Below the pieces are notes generated by a model. The model made no database searches. It saw only the letters and a program-made list of their open reading frames with translations, and was not told the DNA's origin. The position numbers and the translations under genes are program-made. DNA of 64,000 bases from Crotophaga sulcirostris (lineage: Eukaryota > Chordata > Aves > Cuculiformes > Crotophagidae), in NCBI GenBank assembly GCA_013397455.1, contig VYZB01000040.1, forward strand, positions 918,253 to 982,252. Direction: 5' to 3'. The number at the start of each line of letters is the position of its first letter. Position 1 is the stretch's first letter. Shown one piece after another: positions 39,629 to 51,100 of this stretch.

Positions 39629-39685
39629 AGTCATAGAATAATTAAGGTTGGAAAAGAGCTCTAAGATCACCTTTCCCATCCTCAC
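39629..39685 (-). mobile_element. CR1 LINE 3' fragment
   Basis: TCATAGAATAATTAAGGTTG followed by GAAAAGAGCTCTAAGATCAC; about 55 bp of CR1 3' end. Confidence 0.75.
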
Positions 39686-41217
39686 ACCCATCCCTCCACC
39701 TTTGCGGCCATGGATGCCCAGCTATCCCACTGGGGTTTAAACCAACAGCCAGGACACACTTCTCCAAAAAGCCTCCTTTTTGAATCGAAGAGAAGGAGGT
39801 AGGAGCAGTGTCCTGCAGTAGGATGCCAGGCTACAAGGGTGGGTGGCCTGAGCCAGCAGAAGGGCTCATTGAGATAAGAAAGAGGTTGTTCTGGTTCACC
39901 CCACCCATCTTCTCCCTGAGATCTGTTCTGGGGGTTTATCACCATCCTTCCAGCTGGGTCGCTCCTCCTGGTTCCTCCCTGGCTCCTCTTTGGAGCCTAC
40001 CCCCAAGAAGACACTCAGAAAGGGGCACATGGAAAGAACCCAACTCACAGCCAGGACCAGAAGATGTGAAATTTAATAAATCTTTAAAAATCACATAAGC
40101 TTGAACAGCACAAAATTCTCCACATCTCCCAGTCCTGTTTCTGCACATGAACTGTCTGGTGCCTTAAAACCACACACAAACAGAAGCTTCCAGACCTATA
40201 AGTGACCCAAGCAGTGTCAGGCAGGTCCAGTAAGTGGGTGATAAGGATGTTTGGGGTTTTGCAATGCCATTTACTACCCCATACAGAGTACATCCCAGTG
40301 GGAAGCATCTTATGTTGTCTGAGAAAAATATATAAGCTTTTTCTTGGGGGTGGAGGGAGATGCTATGTGTCCCCCCCCCACCACTCTCATGCACAGGAAT
40401 ATGAAGTTTCACAGGGAAAACAGGGAGATTCCATGTAAAAACTGTAAGGGTTTGGCCAGAAATCAAACTACTTCTGTTCTGCCTTTCCCAGAGGCAGATC
40501 CACACTTGGGTGAGGTTTGGAGACCTGTAGTGGGAAGGGAGCTGTGAAAGTTCACAGAGAGTGCCTGTAGCTGCACAGGCAAGCGTTCACCCAGAATTGT
40601 TTGTTCAAGCCTCATGTCAAGGAGATAAAAGGCAGAAATGTACAGCTGTAAAGGAATCAAAGTGCATGAAGCTGCCCATTTGCTACAGCCAATGTGGCTC
40701 TTCTCCTTTCCTCCTAAAGCTGAAATAAATTGCAGGTACCTCAATTGATAAGACTCAGGACTTCCACGTGAGTCAACACCTCTTCTCGCCTACAAACATG
40801 GACACACAGACCCTTTTCCATCTCTGGTGATTTTGCAGGGCAAGGAGCTGCCAACCTGTCAGCCCTTTCTCCACAGCTGGGTGTGACATTCTCTTCTCAC
40901 CACGAGGTGTTTCACAACATGCTCAGGGTCATCCATATTGTGCTTTAGGTCTTGTAGACCAAAGTGCAGGACCCACTCATAAAGGCACAGCAGAAAAGGG
41001 AGTGTGAGGACAGGATTGTGCAATGCTGGCTCCTGTGGTGGGATGCTGAAGATGCCATTACCTGGAAAAGGTGGTGCAATCTGGTCCTACTGCATCAAAT
41101 ATTATATTCAACTCCAGGGCCAAATTTTATCTCAAAATCTGCAGTCCCATAGGATATGGGCTCTATGGCCATCCAACAGGGACTTGACAGGGAAGGTGCT
41201 GTGGAGGCTGAGCAGGT

Positions 41218-41320
41218 ACAGCACGTTTGCTTTATCAGCTTCTACAGGTGACTTTGGGAAAGTCACTCAGTCTCTGTGTGTTCCATCATGTACAAAATGG
41301 GGACACCTGTGCTCAGGGAG
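41218..41320 (+). mobile_element. Ancient MIR/CORE-SINE relic
   Basis: TGACTTTGGGAAAGTCACTC, followed by AGTCTCTGTGTGTTCC and ATCATGTACAAAATGGGGAC, follows the order of the MIR consensus (gacttgggcaagtcactta... ctcagtttcctcatctgtaaaatggg). It is highly diverged, as expected for an amniote-age SINE. Confidence 0.6.
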
Positions 41321-44159
41321 ATGCTTTGGCTATAGCAAACATACCAGCATCACCAACCAGGATATGCACAGAGGCCATCCTGGACTTCGGCCCCAGCTCT
41401 GGCCTTGCTGGCACCATGGTTGTTACCCAAGGAGGATCTCCTTAGCCGTGAACCTGGTGGAAATTCAGATGCTTTCAGACCCCATGCAACCTCTCTGCCC
41501 TCCTCGTGGCAGTTTTATGGCTCAGCACTAAGCCTGTGATTGATGTATTGATGCTCTTGTGTCATTGCTTTCCCTGATCAAGGAACATCACCTCCTAGGG
41601 AAGGTCTTGAGGGCTTCTGTTTGGACCTTTCATTTCTTTTAAATATAAATTGTCGTGATATATTTGGCTCAGAGAGAGACAGGAGCACTGGTCTTTGGCA
41701 CAGTGCAGCTGCACACTCTAAGTGGTGAAGATACCAGGGTGATGAGTCCAGCAGAGCGTGAAATATCATGGGTGTGGGGCACCAGGTGAATTGCTTTGAT
41801 AGTGATATTAGATTTATGGATTTTCACTTTCATAAATGTAATACCACTGGCAAAGCAGTGAGTTATCCAGACTCACGTGCAAACAGTAGGGCACGGAGAT
41901 GCCCAGGCTCCTCCTCATGCCTCTGTGGGCCTGAGAAGCTCTCCTTGACTAAGTATTTGCAACCCACTGTGAGCAGTCATTAAGTGAGCCACTGTGCTGG
42001 ATAAATCAGGATCTGGGAGAGCATGGGCCAGTGGGAGAGGCAAGCACAGGCCCAGAGTGACAGCCAGGTGTCCCCTCAGGACTGGACCACCTGTAGGCAC
42101 TCGGAGGCTGCTGCTCTTTGCACCCACACATGCAAGTCTCCACTTGGTTAGATGAAGGTTTTCTTATCCCCACTGCATCTCCGGGGCTCTTCATGTGCCT
42201 GGACTAGATGGAGACATCCCTGCAGATGTGTGGTGAGGTGAGATGAAACAGATCTGCACTGGTTAAATGTTTGCTGGCTCTGATTTGGGAGGCTCTTCCA
42301 GACCTTCCTCACCTGAGGACATTAACTGCTAATGACTCCATTTCTTTCCCAACATTTTCTTTCCCTGCATTGGCACAAAGTAGCTCCGTAAGCAACGAGC
42401 ACCGTTCTCGGTCCACGTCCACTGACTCCATAAGCTGGGCAGGGGATGGAGGACAGCTTAATCCCACCAAAGGCCAAGCTGCAAGGGCAAAACTTGCCCT
42501 CTGAGGGCATAAGCAGGGTCCATATGCCCAGAGAGAGGACATGGCACTGCACTGGGGGTGTTTGAGGCTAAAGAGTGAGAGGTGAGTGGCACAGCCAGCA
42601 GCCTTATTCCTGCTATAAGCTGAGCCTTCAGGAGCAAAGCCCAGCTCTTCTGTGAGCTCTGATCCTCGGGTGACCATTGGCAAGCAAACTAAGGCAGGAA
42701 TAGTTCTCAAGCTATCAGGGAAACCGCTGTCTTGTCCTTGGATAAGCAAGATCCAACCTTTGCTCCCTTTGGGACCTTTGTAATTAAGATGACAAGGGTT
42801 GAGGGCTGCCCTTCACTGAGTTCTGGCATCAATGGAGACCTTAATCAAGTGGCAATGCTCTGCACAAGCTGCCGCTTTCGGCAGTCTTATCAAGGCTCTG
42901 ATGATGGCACATCTAATCTAAACCAACACAAACTGGCGCTTGCATGTCTACAGATTGGAAGTTACAGCTTGGAAGCAGCCAGCCTCCAGGAAACTGCCAC
43001 AGCTCTTTTAAAAAGAGAAAAAAACTGGGAAAGGTGCTGTATTTTACCCTAGTGCTGTGTTGGTAATGCAGCACAAACAAAAACTTGGTGGAAACCAAGA
43101 CAGACAGAAAATTCACATCTTTTTCCATCCTATCCAACCTTTTGAAGCAGTGTAGACACGTGGGCTGCCGAAGAAACCTTTGTTCCTCAAGGTTATAAAT
43201 AATCAGACCAAAGATGTGAAAGCTGGGCAGCAAGCCAAGTTCCCAGGTACAAGTATAGCAGAAATAGGCATGACCCAAGCAGTAATATGAGTTGTGACAG
43301 AAGAAAGCACACCTGGGAGTCTGTGATTGGCAAGATTGTGACCAAGGTCTTCAAAAAATGGTTTGGGCTTTTGGGGTGTCCAACTGGACCTGCACTGGAG
43401 AAATCCATGATTGAATAAGCAAAAGCCCTGACTTGTAGGCTGTCACATTCCAGCTCAAAAAATGCCAGTGTAGAACCCAGTCCCAGCCTCCCAAAGCACT
43501 GAGGTAAAAACATAGGATTCACAAAGTCTGGAGAGTCGCTGGTGGGAGAGATAAGAAGAGTGAGACAAGAGGTGGAGTTGCATTCCCAGATGTTTCCAGA
43601 CATCCACAAGGCTGCCAGGTACCCCATCCTGCGTTTCAGCCAAGTGCCTCTCCCAAACAAATCTCTGGCTGTTAAGTCTTTTTCATCAGAGCTTAAACCA
43701 AAGTTTTCATTCAAATTGGAGAAGGTAGAGAAGGATTTTTGCTGCAGAAGCCCTGAGACTCAATGTCCTCTTCCCCACCATAACCTCAAAACCATCAAGA
43801 AGCAGTTCACGTAGGAGGGTGGTTTCCCATTGCCCTGGCAGAAACTGGGTGAAAGTTTAGATTCATGGGAGCCAGGACTGGGAATCCCAGGAAGACGTTG
43901 AGGGAAAGTGATAACAGACTGCAACTGCTCCATGGGCAGCTACGGAGATGATAGGGCCAAATTATTTTTGGTTATGGCAGATGTTGCAACCTGAGGCATC
44001 AGCCACAAATTCCCCTTTGAGAAGTTTGGGTTGAGCACCTCTCTTTCGAGAGGTGGGTGGTGCAGGCCCAGGATGGGGACCCAGAGAGGCAGAGGGAATG
44101 GGGTTTGATATTTGGCCAAAGCCATGGCCGAGCTCATGTGGTGTTGGTGATGTCCTTGC

Positions 44160-44208
44160 TTTGAGCAGGAGGTTGAACCAGAGACCTTCAGAGGTCCCCT
44201 CCAATTGC
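44160..44208 (+). mobile_element. Degenerate CR1 3' end
   Basis: AGGTTGAACCAGAGACCTTC and AGAGGTCCCCTCCAA match the last bases of CR1 before the octamers, which are lost. Confidence 0.5.
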
Positions 44209-44939
44209 CTTTTCCCTGATTCATCACTTTGGGACAGAGAGCGTTTGGATACCTCCCTGGCTTGGAGGGAGCAGAGAAGTTTTGTCTAAACATAGATTTG
44301 GTTCAGGTTCAAAAAGCAGAAATGAGACACTTGTGTCCTTTTTTGGGGACAAGCTTTTAAGTCCTTGCACTTTATTTTCAAAACAACTTGAACACACAAG
44401 TACCTGCTGTGTTCCCACAAGATGTAGCCTCCTTGCTAATTTATGAAAATGATCCAAGTCTCTTCTCTTTCTACAAACCAGGTCCAAGTTTTAGGGTATG
44501 GATTTAGTTTCAATTAATAGTAAACTGACTCGACCTCATGTTAATGCAAATCAAGTGCATTTTCTTGGCCCTGGAAAGTTTAAGTGATGTTATGTTTTAA
44601 AAGATCCTGTATTCTGGTGGGGAGATTTACAAGTATTCTGAACTTTGCTATTGAGATTAAGTTTATCTTACGTGCCGTTTGCTCAGCAAGGCCTGGCTAG
44701 GTAATAATTACCCTGGCCAAATTTAATTTAGTAAGGGGTTCTTCTTTTTTTTAAATAAGAACTTCTGCATTTCTTTACTCAGGGAAATAAAAGAACATGA
44801 GTCCAACAGAACACCTGCAGACAAAACAAAGAGAATTTCTTTTTGACCATTGATCAACCATCAGTTGGCTGTATTTCCAGGCTTGCCAGCAGTGATCCAT
44901 AGTCCACATTTGTCCAACGTGCCAAGGTTGTGAACATAA

Positions 44940-45278
44940 ATAGAATCATAGAATCACAGAATCATTAAGGTTGGAAAAGACCTCCAAGATCATCCAGTCC
45001 AACTATAAGACCAACACCTCCGTGTCTACTAAGCCACGTCCCAAAGTGCCACGTCTACACATTTTTTGAACACTTCCAGGGATGGAGACTCCACCATTTC
45101 CCTGGGCAGCCTCTTCCAATGCTTCACCACTCTTTCAGGAAAGACATTTTTCCTGTTAACCAATCTAAACCACCCCTGATGCAACTTGAGGCCATTTCCT
45201 CTTGTCCTATCACTTGTTACTTGGGAGAAGAGACCAGCACCCACCTCACTGCAACCTCCTTTCAAGCAGTTGTAGTAA
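44940..45278 (-). mobile_element. CR1 LINE fragment, about 340 bp
   Basis: Three octamer-like units (ATAGAATCATAGAATCACAG), then AAGGTTGGAAAAGACCTCCA and the body through CCTTTCAAGCAGTTGTAGTA. Confidence 0.9.
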
Positions 45279-46135
45279 TACATTAATAAATTTTGATACA
45301 TTATACCCATCCACAGTACGCAAGGAGAGGATACCTGCAGAAATCAGTTCACGTGGGGTGAATTGTCTCATGAGTTGTCCATTTCTGCCAACTGCTAAAA
45401 GAGCACTGAAAAATCGTGTTCTCCTTCTAACATTTGATGGGTCACATCCAGACCTGAGGAGCCTGGCCTGCCCAGGGGGAGTTCTCACTCAACTTTTGGT
45501 GGTTTTCTAAGCGGTTCAGCTGCCCAGATTAGACATGATAACCAGTTAAAGTTTGTGGGACAAAACCTGGTGGGCTTTATTGAATCCTTTCTCTGGCTTA
45601 GGCCTTATTAGCTTGGTCGTTCCATCTCATTTCAAGCTGGCATGGGTTTTCCAGGCAGAGGATGGGCCTGGGAAGTCTGTGATGGCTGAAATGTCCAGCT
45701 TCCTTGAGGGACAGGGAAAATAAGGTCCTTCAAGCACCTAAGAATGGATTAATCTTGGCTCATATGAAGTATTTACTAACACCCTCAACATGTAGGCTTC
45801 TTCTGGGGAGGCTGGAGGGAGGTAGTCAGCCCATGGGGTCACTGCTAATGACATGTTTCTCCTATTTCTCTCCTTCAGTTCATCTAGACATCAGCTCAGA
45901 GGTCGTAATTGCACTGGATGTGGTTGGGGTTACCCGATAAAGGTCTCTCCCTACTGACTTACCAGCACCCCCTCTCCCCAGCCTGCCTGTGGAAATGGGT
46001 GGCAACTGGGCATCTGCACTGGCAGTGGGGTGTGGTCAGCTGTGGTCAGTCTGGGAGTGCATCTCACTGAAAAATGAATGAGAACCACAACTCCAGCCTT
46101 CCCCAGTTGATGATGGGGGGATGGAAATGAGCCAT

Positions 46136-46173
46136 GCAGGGTTGGATCTTTCCTGCAGGGTTGGATCTTTCCT
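46136..46173. repeat. Perfect 19-bp tandem repeat (two units)
   Basis: GCAGGGTTGGATCTTTCCT is repeated twice with no spacer. Confidence 0.9.
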
Positions 46174-47833
46174 TTCGCCCCACTGTGCGTCAGGAGTGCT
46201 GGGCTCCAAAATGAGTCAAATAGATAGAAAAATATCCAGGGTTTTTTTTTCAAGTCTGAATCTCTCTCCCCAGCACACAGAGAGAGGGAAGTGGATTGCC
46301 TGGAGGAGCAGCCAGAGGTCCAGGGCATGACTGCGTGGGAGGCACGTTTGTGCTTCCAAGTGGCCCATGGACAGAGGACATTACCTGGCAGAAGGCAGGG
46401 AGCTGCCAGCTCCAAATGCTGCCAGAAACTGGTTGGAGAGGTCAGTCACCACTGTCCCCATGAAGAAGACACTGTAAAGGGACATGTGGCAGAGCAGCTC
46501 TGTGTGACCCCGGGGTATTCACCCAGGGCAGGGGAAAAATGAAATGCAATTCCTAAGGTGACATCATTCCTGATGGGAAGCCTGGGTTAAAAGGGGAAAA
46601 ACCTGAAAAGCTGTTTGGAGAACATGCTCAGTGAATCCACCCCCCGTGAGTGCTCCCTGAACCTGCCTGGCCCCCTCTGTGGTGCAGAGGGATGATGTCC
46701 CTCACAAACATCTTCCCCAGCCAACTTCACCCACCAGCAGCAGCTTTCCCCCTCCTGCCTCGTTTAGGCAGACACTGCCAGTACTAATTAACCAGAAACT
46801 GAGGCTGAACCTAGCATGGGCAGCATCACTGTGCACCAGTGCACTGCAGAGAGCAGAGGTGGCCAGCAGCCCTGAGCTGAGCCTGCAGGAACCTGCAGGA
46901 GGACTATGGCAGCATCTCCAAATTGGAAGGAGACAGATATTTTTCACTTTTATCCATGGTTTCGCTTTTTTGGAAGAATTGCAAAGAGGAGAAGGCATGT
47001 GAGTGAAAATGGGGGAAATCCCTGAGGTGGTGACTTTGGGAGGGAAGAGGAATTGGTTGGGGCAGAGGATGAGATGGGAGCAAGAAGCTGAGCCTGGGAG
47101 TCCAGACCCAGAGGATGGATGGTCAGACACCATGCAGCAACCCAAGATGAAGTGGAAAGGAGCCAAGCCCTGAGTTCTGCTTTGGGTGGAGGAATCGGGC
47201 TCAGCTTGGAGGCTGCCACTGGTCCTGCTACCTCTGGGAGAAATGCAGCTCCGAGGGCTGGGATTCTCCTTCAGTACATGAGTGACTGTGGCTCCTCCGG
47301 GGAAAGGAGAGGAAAGGGGGATTTAGTGGTGGCTCCTGGCCAAAAGCCTTGGTTGATCACTAATGGCACTGGTCCATCTATCCACACAAAACGCCTTTCT
47401 GGAGGCAAAGCCATAGTGATGGGTTCTGAATTAGACTGCAGTTTTTAGGATGGGACAGTTCAAGCCTAGGATTTTATTTTGAGACATTGTCTTTCCTTAG
47501 GGGAAAATGATGACTTTTTAAGTACTGCTACACCAGGGTAACACCAAAACCCATCATTGCAGAGGACCTTGAAGCACCTGAAGAAGTAAGCAAGTTAGTT
47601 CCTGCCAGCACATAGCCCCTACTCTTTGGGACAGTGCTAAAGACCCAGTGTGCATATATTGCACATATATCAGTGAGCAGAAACCCCACCAGTGTCAGCT
47701 TCAGGGAACACCATAATCTTTCACCTCTTTCTCCTCTTCCAGATGTGTGCTTCCAGGCTGCAAGCTGATTAGATGATCTGGCTCGTTCCTTTGATAATTA
47801 ATCTCTTGGCACAATAATTACTTTTATAATTTG

Positions 47834-47876
47834 TTTATGGATGCCACGTTGCTGCCTCCATAAAACGGGTTTATGG
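47834..47876 (+). promoter_or_regulatory. Cluster of CDX-type motifs with 19-bp inverted repeat
   Basis: TTTATGG occurs at 47834-47840, and CCATAAAACGGGTTTATGG at 47858-47876 is a perfect inverted repeat with 7-nt arms and a 5-nt spacer. Each arm is a CDX-type homeodomain motif. It lies about 185-225 nt upstream of the inferred FABP1 start. Confidence 0.4.
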
Positions 47877-47929
47877 GATTTTTCCCTGCCCCCACGTTGT
47901 AAATCAAGGGCTGTAAAATGTAGACCAAT

Positions 47930-47935
47930 TTATCA
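47930..47935 (-). promoter_or_regulatory. GATA site in FABP1 promoter
   Basis: TTATCA, TGATAA on the minus strand, lies at about -130 to -125. GATA4/5 act on the rodent FABP1 promoter from a comparable position. A 6-mer alone is weak evidence; its place in the ordered array is what supports it. Confidence 0.35.
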
Positions 47936-47956
47936 CTGACCATTGCCCAATTTTAT

Positions 47957-47970
47957 GTTAATGTTTGAAC
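47957..47970 (+). promoter_or_regulatory. HNF1-like site in FABP1 promoter
   Basis: GTTAATGTTTGAAC has one perfect HNF1 half-site (GTTAAT) and one degenerate half. It lies at about -103 to -90. HNF1-alpha is an established activator of mammalian FABP1. Confidence 0.5.
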
Positions 47971-47974
47971 ATGG

Positions 47975-47982
47975 CCATAAAA
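47975..47982 (-). promoter_or_regulatory. CDX-like site in FABP1 promoter
   Basis: CCATAAAA (TTTTATGG on the minus strand) matches the CDX1/2 core and lies at about -85 to -78, between the HNF1-like and DR1 elements. Confidence 0.4.
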
Positions 47983-47995
47983 GAATTACATCATC

Positions 47996-48008
47996 TTACC
48001 TCTGACCA
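47996..48008 (-). promoter_or_regulatory. DR1 element (PPAR-RXR / HNF4 type) in FABP1 promoter
   Basis: Read on the minus strand the site is TGGTCA-G-AGGTAA, a direct repeat with 1-nt spacing that matches AGGTCA-N-AGGTCA at 10 of 12 half-site positions. It sits at about -64 to -52 from the inferred start, where the rodent FABP1 promoter has its known peroxisome-proliferator response element. Binding is inferred. Confidence 0.6.
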
Positions 48009-48029
48009 AATTTTAAGGCAAAAGGACCT

Positions 48030-48036
48030 TATAAAA
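48030..48036 (+). promoter_or_regulatory. FABP1 TATA box
   Basis: TATAAAA lies 70 nt upstream of the FABP1 ATG. It places the transcription start near 48060. Confidence 0.8.
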
Positions 48037-48059
48037 CCAAGCTCTGCTTACCAGCAAGG

Positions 48060-48166
48060 CACCTTCTCTTGTGTTGGGAGCACAGAGAGTTTTTCCATCA
48101 TGAGCTTCACTGGAAAGTATGAACTCCAGTCCCAGGAAAATTTTGAGACCTTTATGAAAGCCCTTG
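48060..48166 (+). CDS. FABP1: FABP1 exon 1 (5' UTR plus residues 1-22)
   Basis: Coding begins at the ATG at 48100 and encodes residues 1-22 plus one base of Gly23; the donor is CTTG|GTAAGT. The transcription start near 48060 is inferred from the TATA box about 30 nt upstream, giving a leader of about 40 nt. Confidence 0.9.
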
Positions 48167-51100
48167 GTAAGTGCCTGCGTGTGCTGCTTTGCCTCTGCAG
48201 ATCCCACTGATAAATGGGAGTCCAACGCTGTTGATGTGCTAATGATGTGGATGGAAACCATCTCTCAGATTTCCTGTTTCTATCTGTCGTCTTGCAGTTG
48301 TTGGTTGTTGGGGGTTTTTAAATACGTGTGCGTGGAGATCTCAAAATAGAAGAGAAAGCATCTCTCTGGCTGGTGGCTGGAGGTCAAGAGATGCTCGGTC
48401 AAATTTTATGGATTGCATGAGAATGGTCCCAGCAGGCTGTGCAGCCATGGGCCAGCAGAGGAAAGTGTTGCACGTATGTGATAAGCCAGTGGGACCTTGG
48501 TGGCTTAGGGCAACTGCAGATCTGCCCCATCAGGCTGTGAAATTTGAGGGTGAGCAGGACATCGCTCAGCCCACCGTGCTGCTGCTTGGCGATGCTGCAA
48601 AGCCCCACATTTGACCATTCATCAGAGAAAAAGTCAGGGTTGTTTAAATGCCTAATGATGAACGAGGCTAGCCCAGATTCCCACCAGTGTCTGTGCCAGG
48701 GAATGTCCTCCTGCAGGGATCCAGGAGGCTTTGCACTACTTCTGCAGTTGTGTGCTGGAGGGGCTCCACCTATCAGATCAGCTTCAGGAGAAGACTTTAG
48801 AGAGCTGGTTCTGGGGGACCTTGAATCTCATTTAAAGACTCCACTTGATTCTCTCATTCTGCCTTGATGTATTCCATTTTCTCTGCTTGCTCCTTAATGA
48901 AGGATTTTTCCTTTCCTTCTGCTTAGGTAGGTAGGGAGCTGTTCTTCTTCCAGACAGGTCGGTGAGAACAGGGAAGTGTCTGGTTCCCACGCAAAACCCA
49001 GGACAGTCTTCATTGTTCTTCCTCCTCAGCAGACTCAGGGCCATGTGGTACTTGGGGAATGATTATCATTGCAAGGTTTTTGCACACTGGAATAGAAATT
49101 CTTCCAGCTGTGGGTCCCCAATTCCCACCACATCCATTCAGCAGCAGCAATCTGCCCACTGATGGCTCCAAGGTCCACCTAACACGTCTTGTTCCTGGGC
49201 AGGGCTTCCTGATGACCAGATCCAGAAGGGCAAGGACATCAAGAGCATCTCAGAAATTGTGCAGGATGGGAAAAAGTTCAAGGTTACCGTGACCACTGGC
49301 AGCAAAGTGCTGCACAACGAGTTCACAATCGGCGAGGAGTGCGAGATGGAGATGCTGACAGGAGAGAAAGTCAAGGTAAGATCAGCAACTTTTCTGCCCG
49401 GGCTGCCAAGGATCAGGGACATTAAGTTTCCCTTCCAACCATTCCTCTGCACTGACCCAGGGTGATTCCCTAGCCAGGTTCTGCCTCTCACAGCTTGCAC
49501 ACATGATTTAGTATAATGGGAAGGGGCTAATTGTTGAAACTAAGTCTGCAAATGTGACACCCGCTGCCCTGCTCCCTGCAGGTGCTCAGCAAGGCTCTTA
49601 GGAACTTGTTTCTGAAAAGGACAGTCCATTTCTGAGTCACCTTCCTGAGAAACTCAGAGCCTGAGGCCCTGAAGATCCCACCTGTGCTCCTTGCTTTTAC
49701 AAAACACCATAGAAACTCCCCCACCCAACACTTCTGCAGATGAAGCCTTGCATTTCTAAAGCTATTTTAACAGCCAGTTTGGAAAACACCAGAAGCCAAT
49801 GTTTTAATAGCCAATGTTTTATGCAAAGCCAATGTTTTAATGTTTGGAAAAGTGGGATTGAGATGCTTTGGTAAATCCTTCTGACACCAAAAGGGCTGAA
49901 AGATTTGAAGTGGAAAAGGGTTGACTTTCTGTCGTATTGCAACACAAAACATGCCCCCACCTTCATTTTGTTGACGTAAAGGTAGTGCAGGAAAGTCAGC
50001 CAACAAATCATAAACCAATAAATTTCTCCTTTTAAGTCCCAGCGGCTGTTAGCTTCTCTGTGAGCCTTTTCCACTGTCTCTGTTTACATTGGGTGAAATG
50101 ATTTGGCAAGGTGAGGATTTATCACCCTTGAAATTGGGTCAGCTCCCGTTCCTGGACATTAATTTCCAATGGTTCATAAAATGCAAAGACAATGCCACTG
50201 GCAAATATTTCCCCTCACCTCTACCTTGGGAGAAGATGATACTGCAGGGACTTTTGAAAGCAGGAGGAACGATAACCAAAGAAATGCTCCTGTGAATTGG
50301 GCTCTGATAGCTGTACTGGCTGTATCACAATTTCCAGCATCACTGAAGCCCCTTGCACATAAACTAAAGGGAAACAGCTGTTAGAAGAGTTTCACCCTCC
50401 ATAAATCAACAACTCAAGGGCAGATGAACATGTCTTACAGCTGGAGAGGCAGATGAACAGAAATGGTTTTTGCTGGGTTATTGATTTAATTCCACTGATC
50501 AGTGACAGCTGCTCTGCGAGTGTTGATGCTGTCTGCAGCCTTTTCAGACATGCAGCTCTTTGGGAGGTCAGACACTCGGCACATTTGACTGTCCACCTGA
50601 GAGCTCACCAGCTGTGACTGTGTTTCTAAAAGCTCCTTAAACTGTTCCCACCTTGACTGAGACTCCTCCCAGGCCCACAATGTTGCCTGGTTCCCCATCA
50701 CCTGAGCCCAGTGGAGGCTGCTGCTGCAATATGCAAGAGGTGGGTGATGGGGAGGAGGCAACGTGGCATGCCCTGGCCCACTCCAGGTGACTCTGCAGTC
50801 CTCTTCTTGGAGCTGTGCAGCCCTTCTTGGTCCTGGTGCTGCACGAGGAGCAGCCCCAAGGAGGATCAGGGCTGCATGGAGGCACCAGCATCAGCAGGGT
50901 TAAAAGCCTTCCTTCTTCTCTCCCAAAACTCACATTGGTGTGATGCCAAGGATCCTTGCTCTGGCATCTAACAGTGCAGAAGCCATGAGTAATTCTCTGT
51001 TTGGAGGGGAGAGAGGGGTAGGTATGGCAGCAAAATTGCACCCCTGTAGAGTGCAAAGTAAACATCCATACCTTTACCTGTTGTAGTCACTACCACACAA

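Larger units (their letters stand above)
37053..47820. other. Intergenic region between divergent THNSL2 and FABP1
   Basis: Contains CR1 fragments at 39629, 44160 and 44940, a MIR relic at 41218, the 19-bp tandem repeat at 46136 and an AT-rich stretch near 44520-44760. Frames of up to 175 codons occur but show no family signature. Distal FABP1 or THNSL2 control elements could lie here. Confidence 0.55.

Noticed and set aside
41004..41531. Plus-strand open frame of 175 codons between THNSL2 and FABP1
   Set aside because: It runs through the MIR relic and has no recognisable domain.
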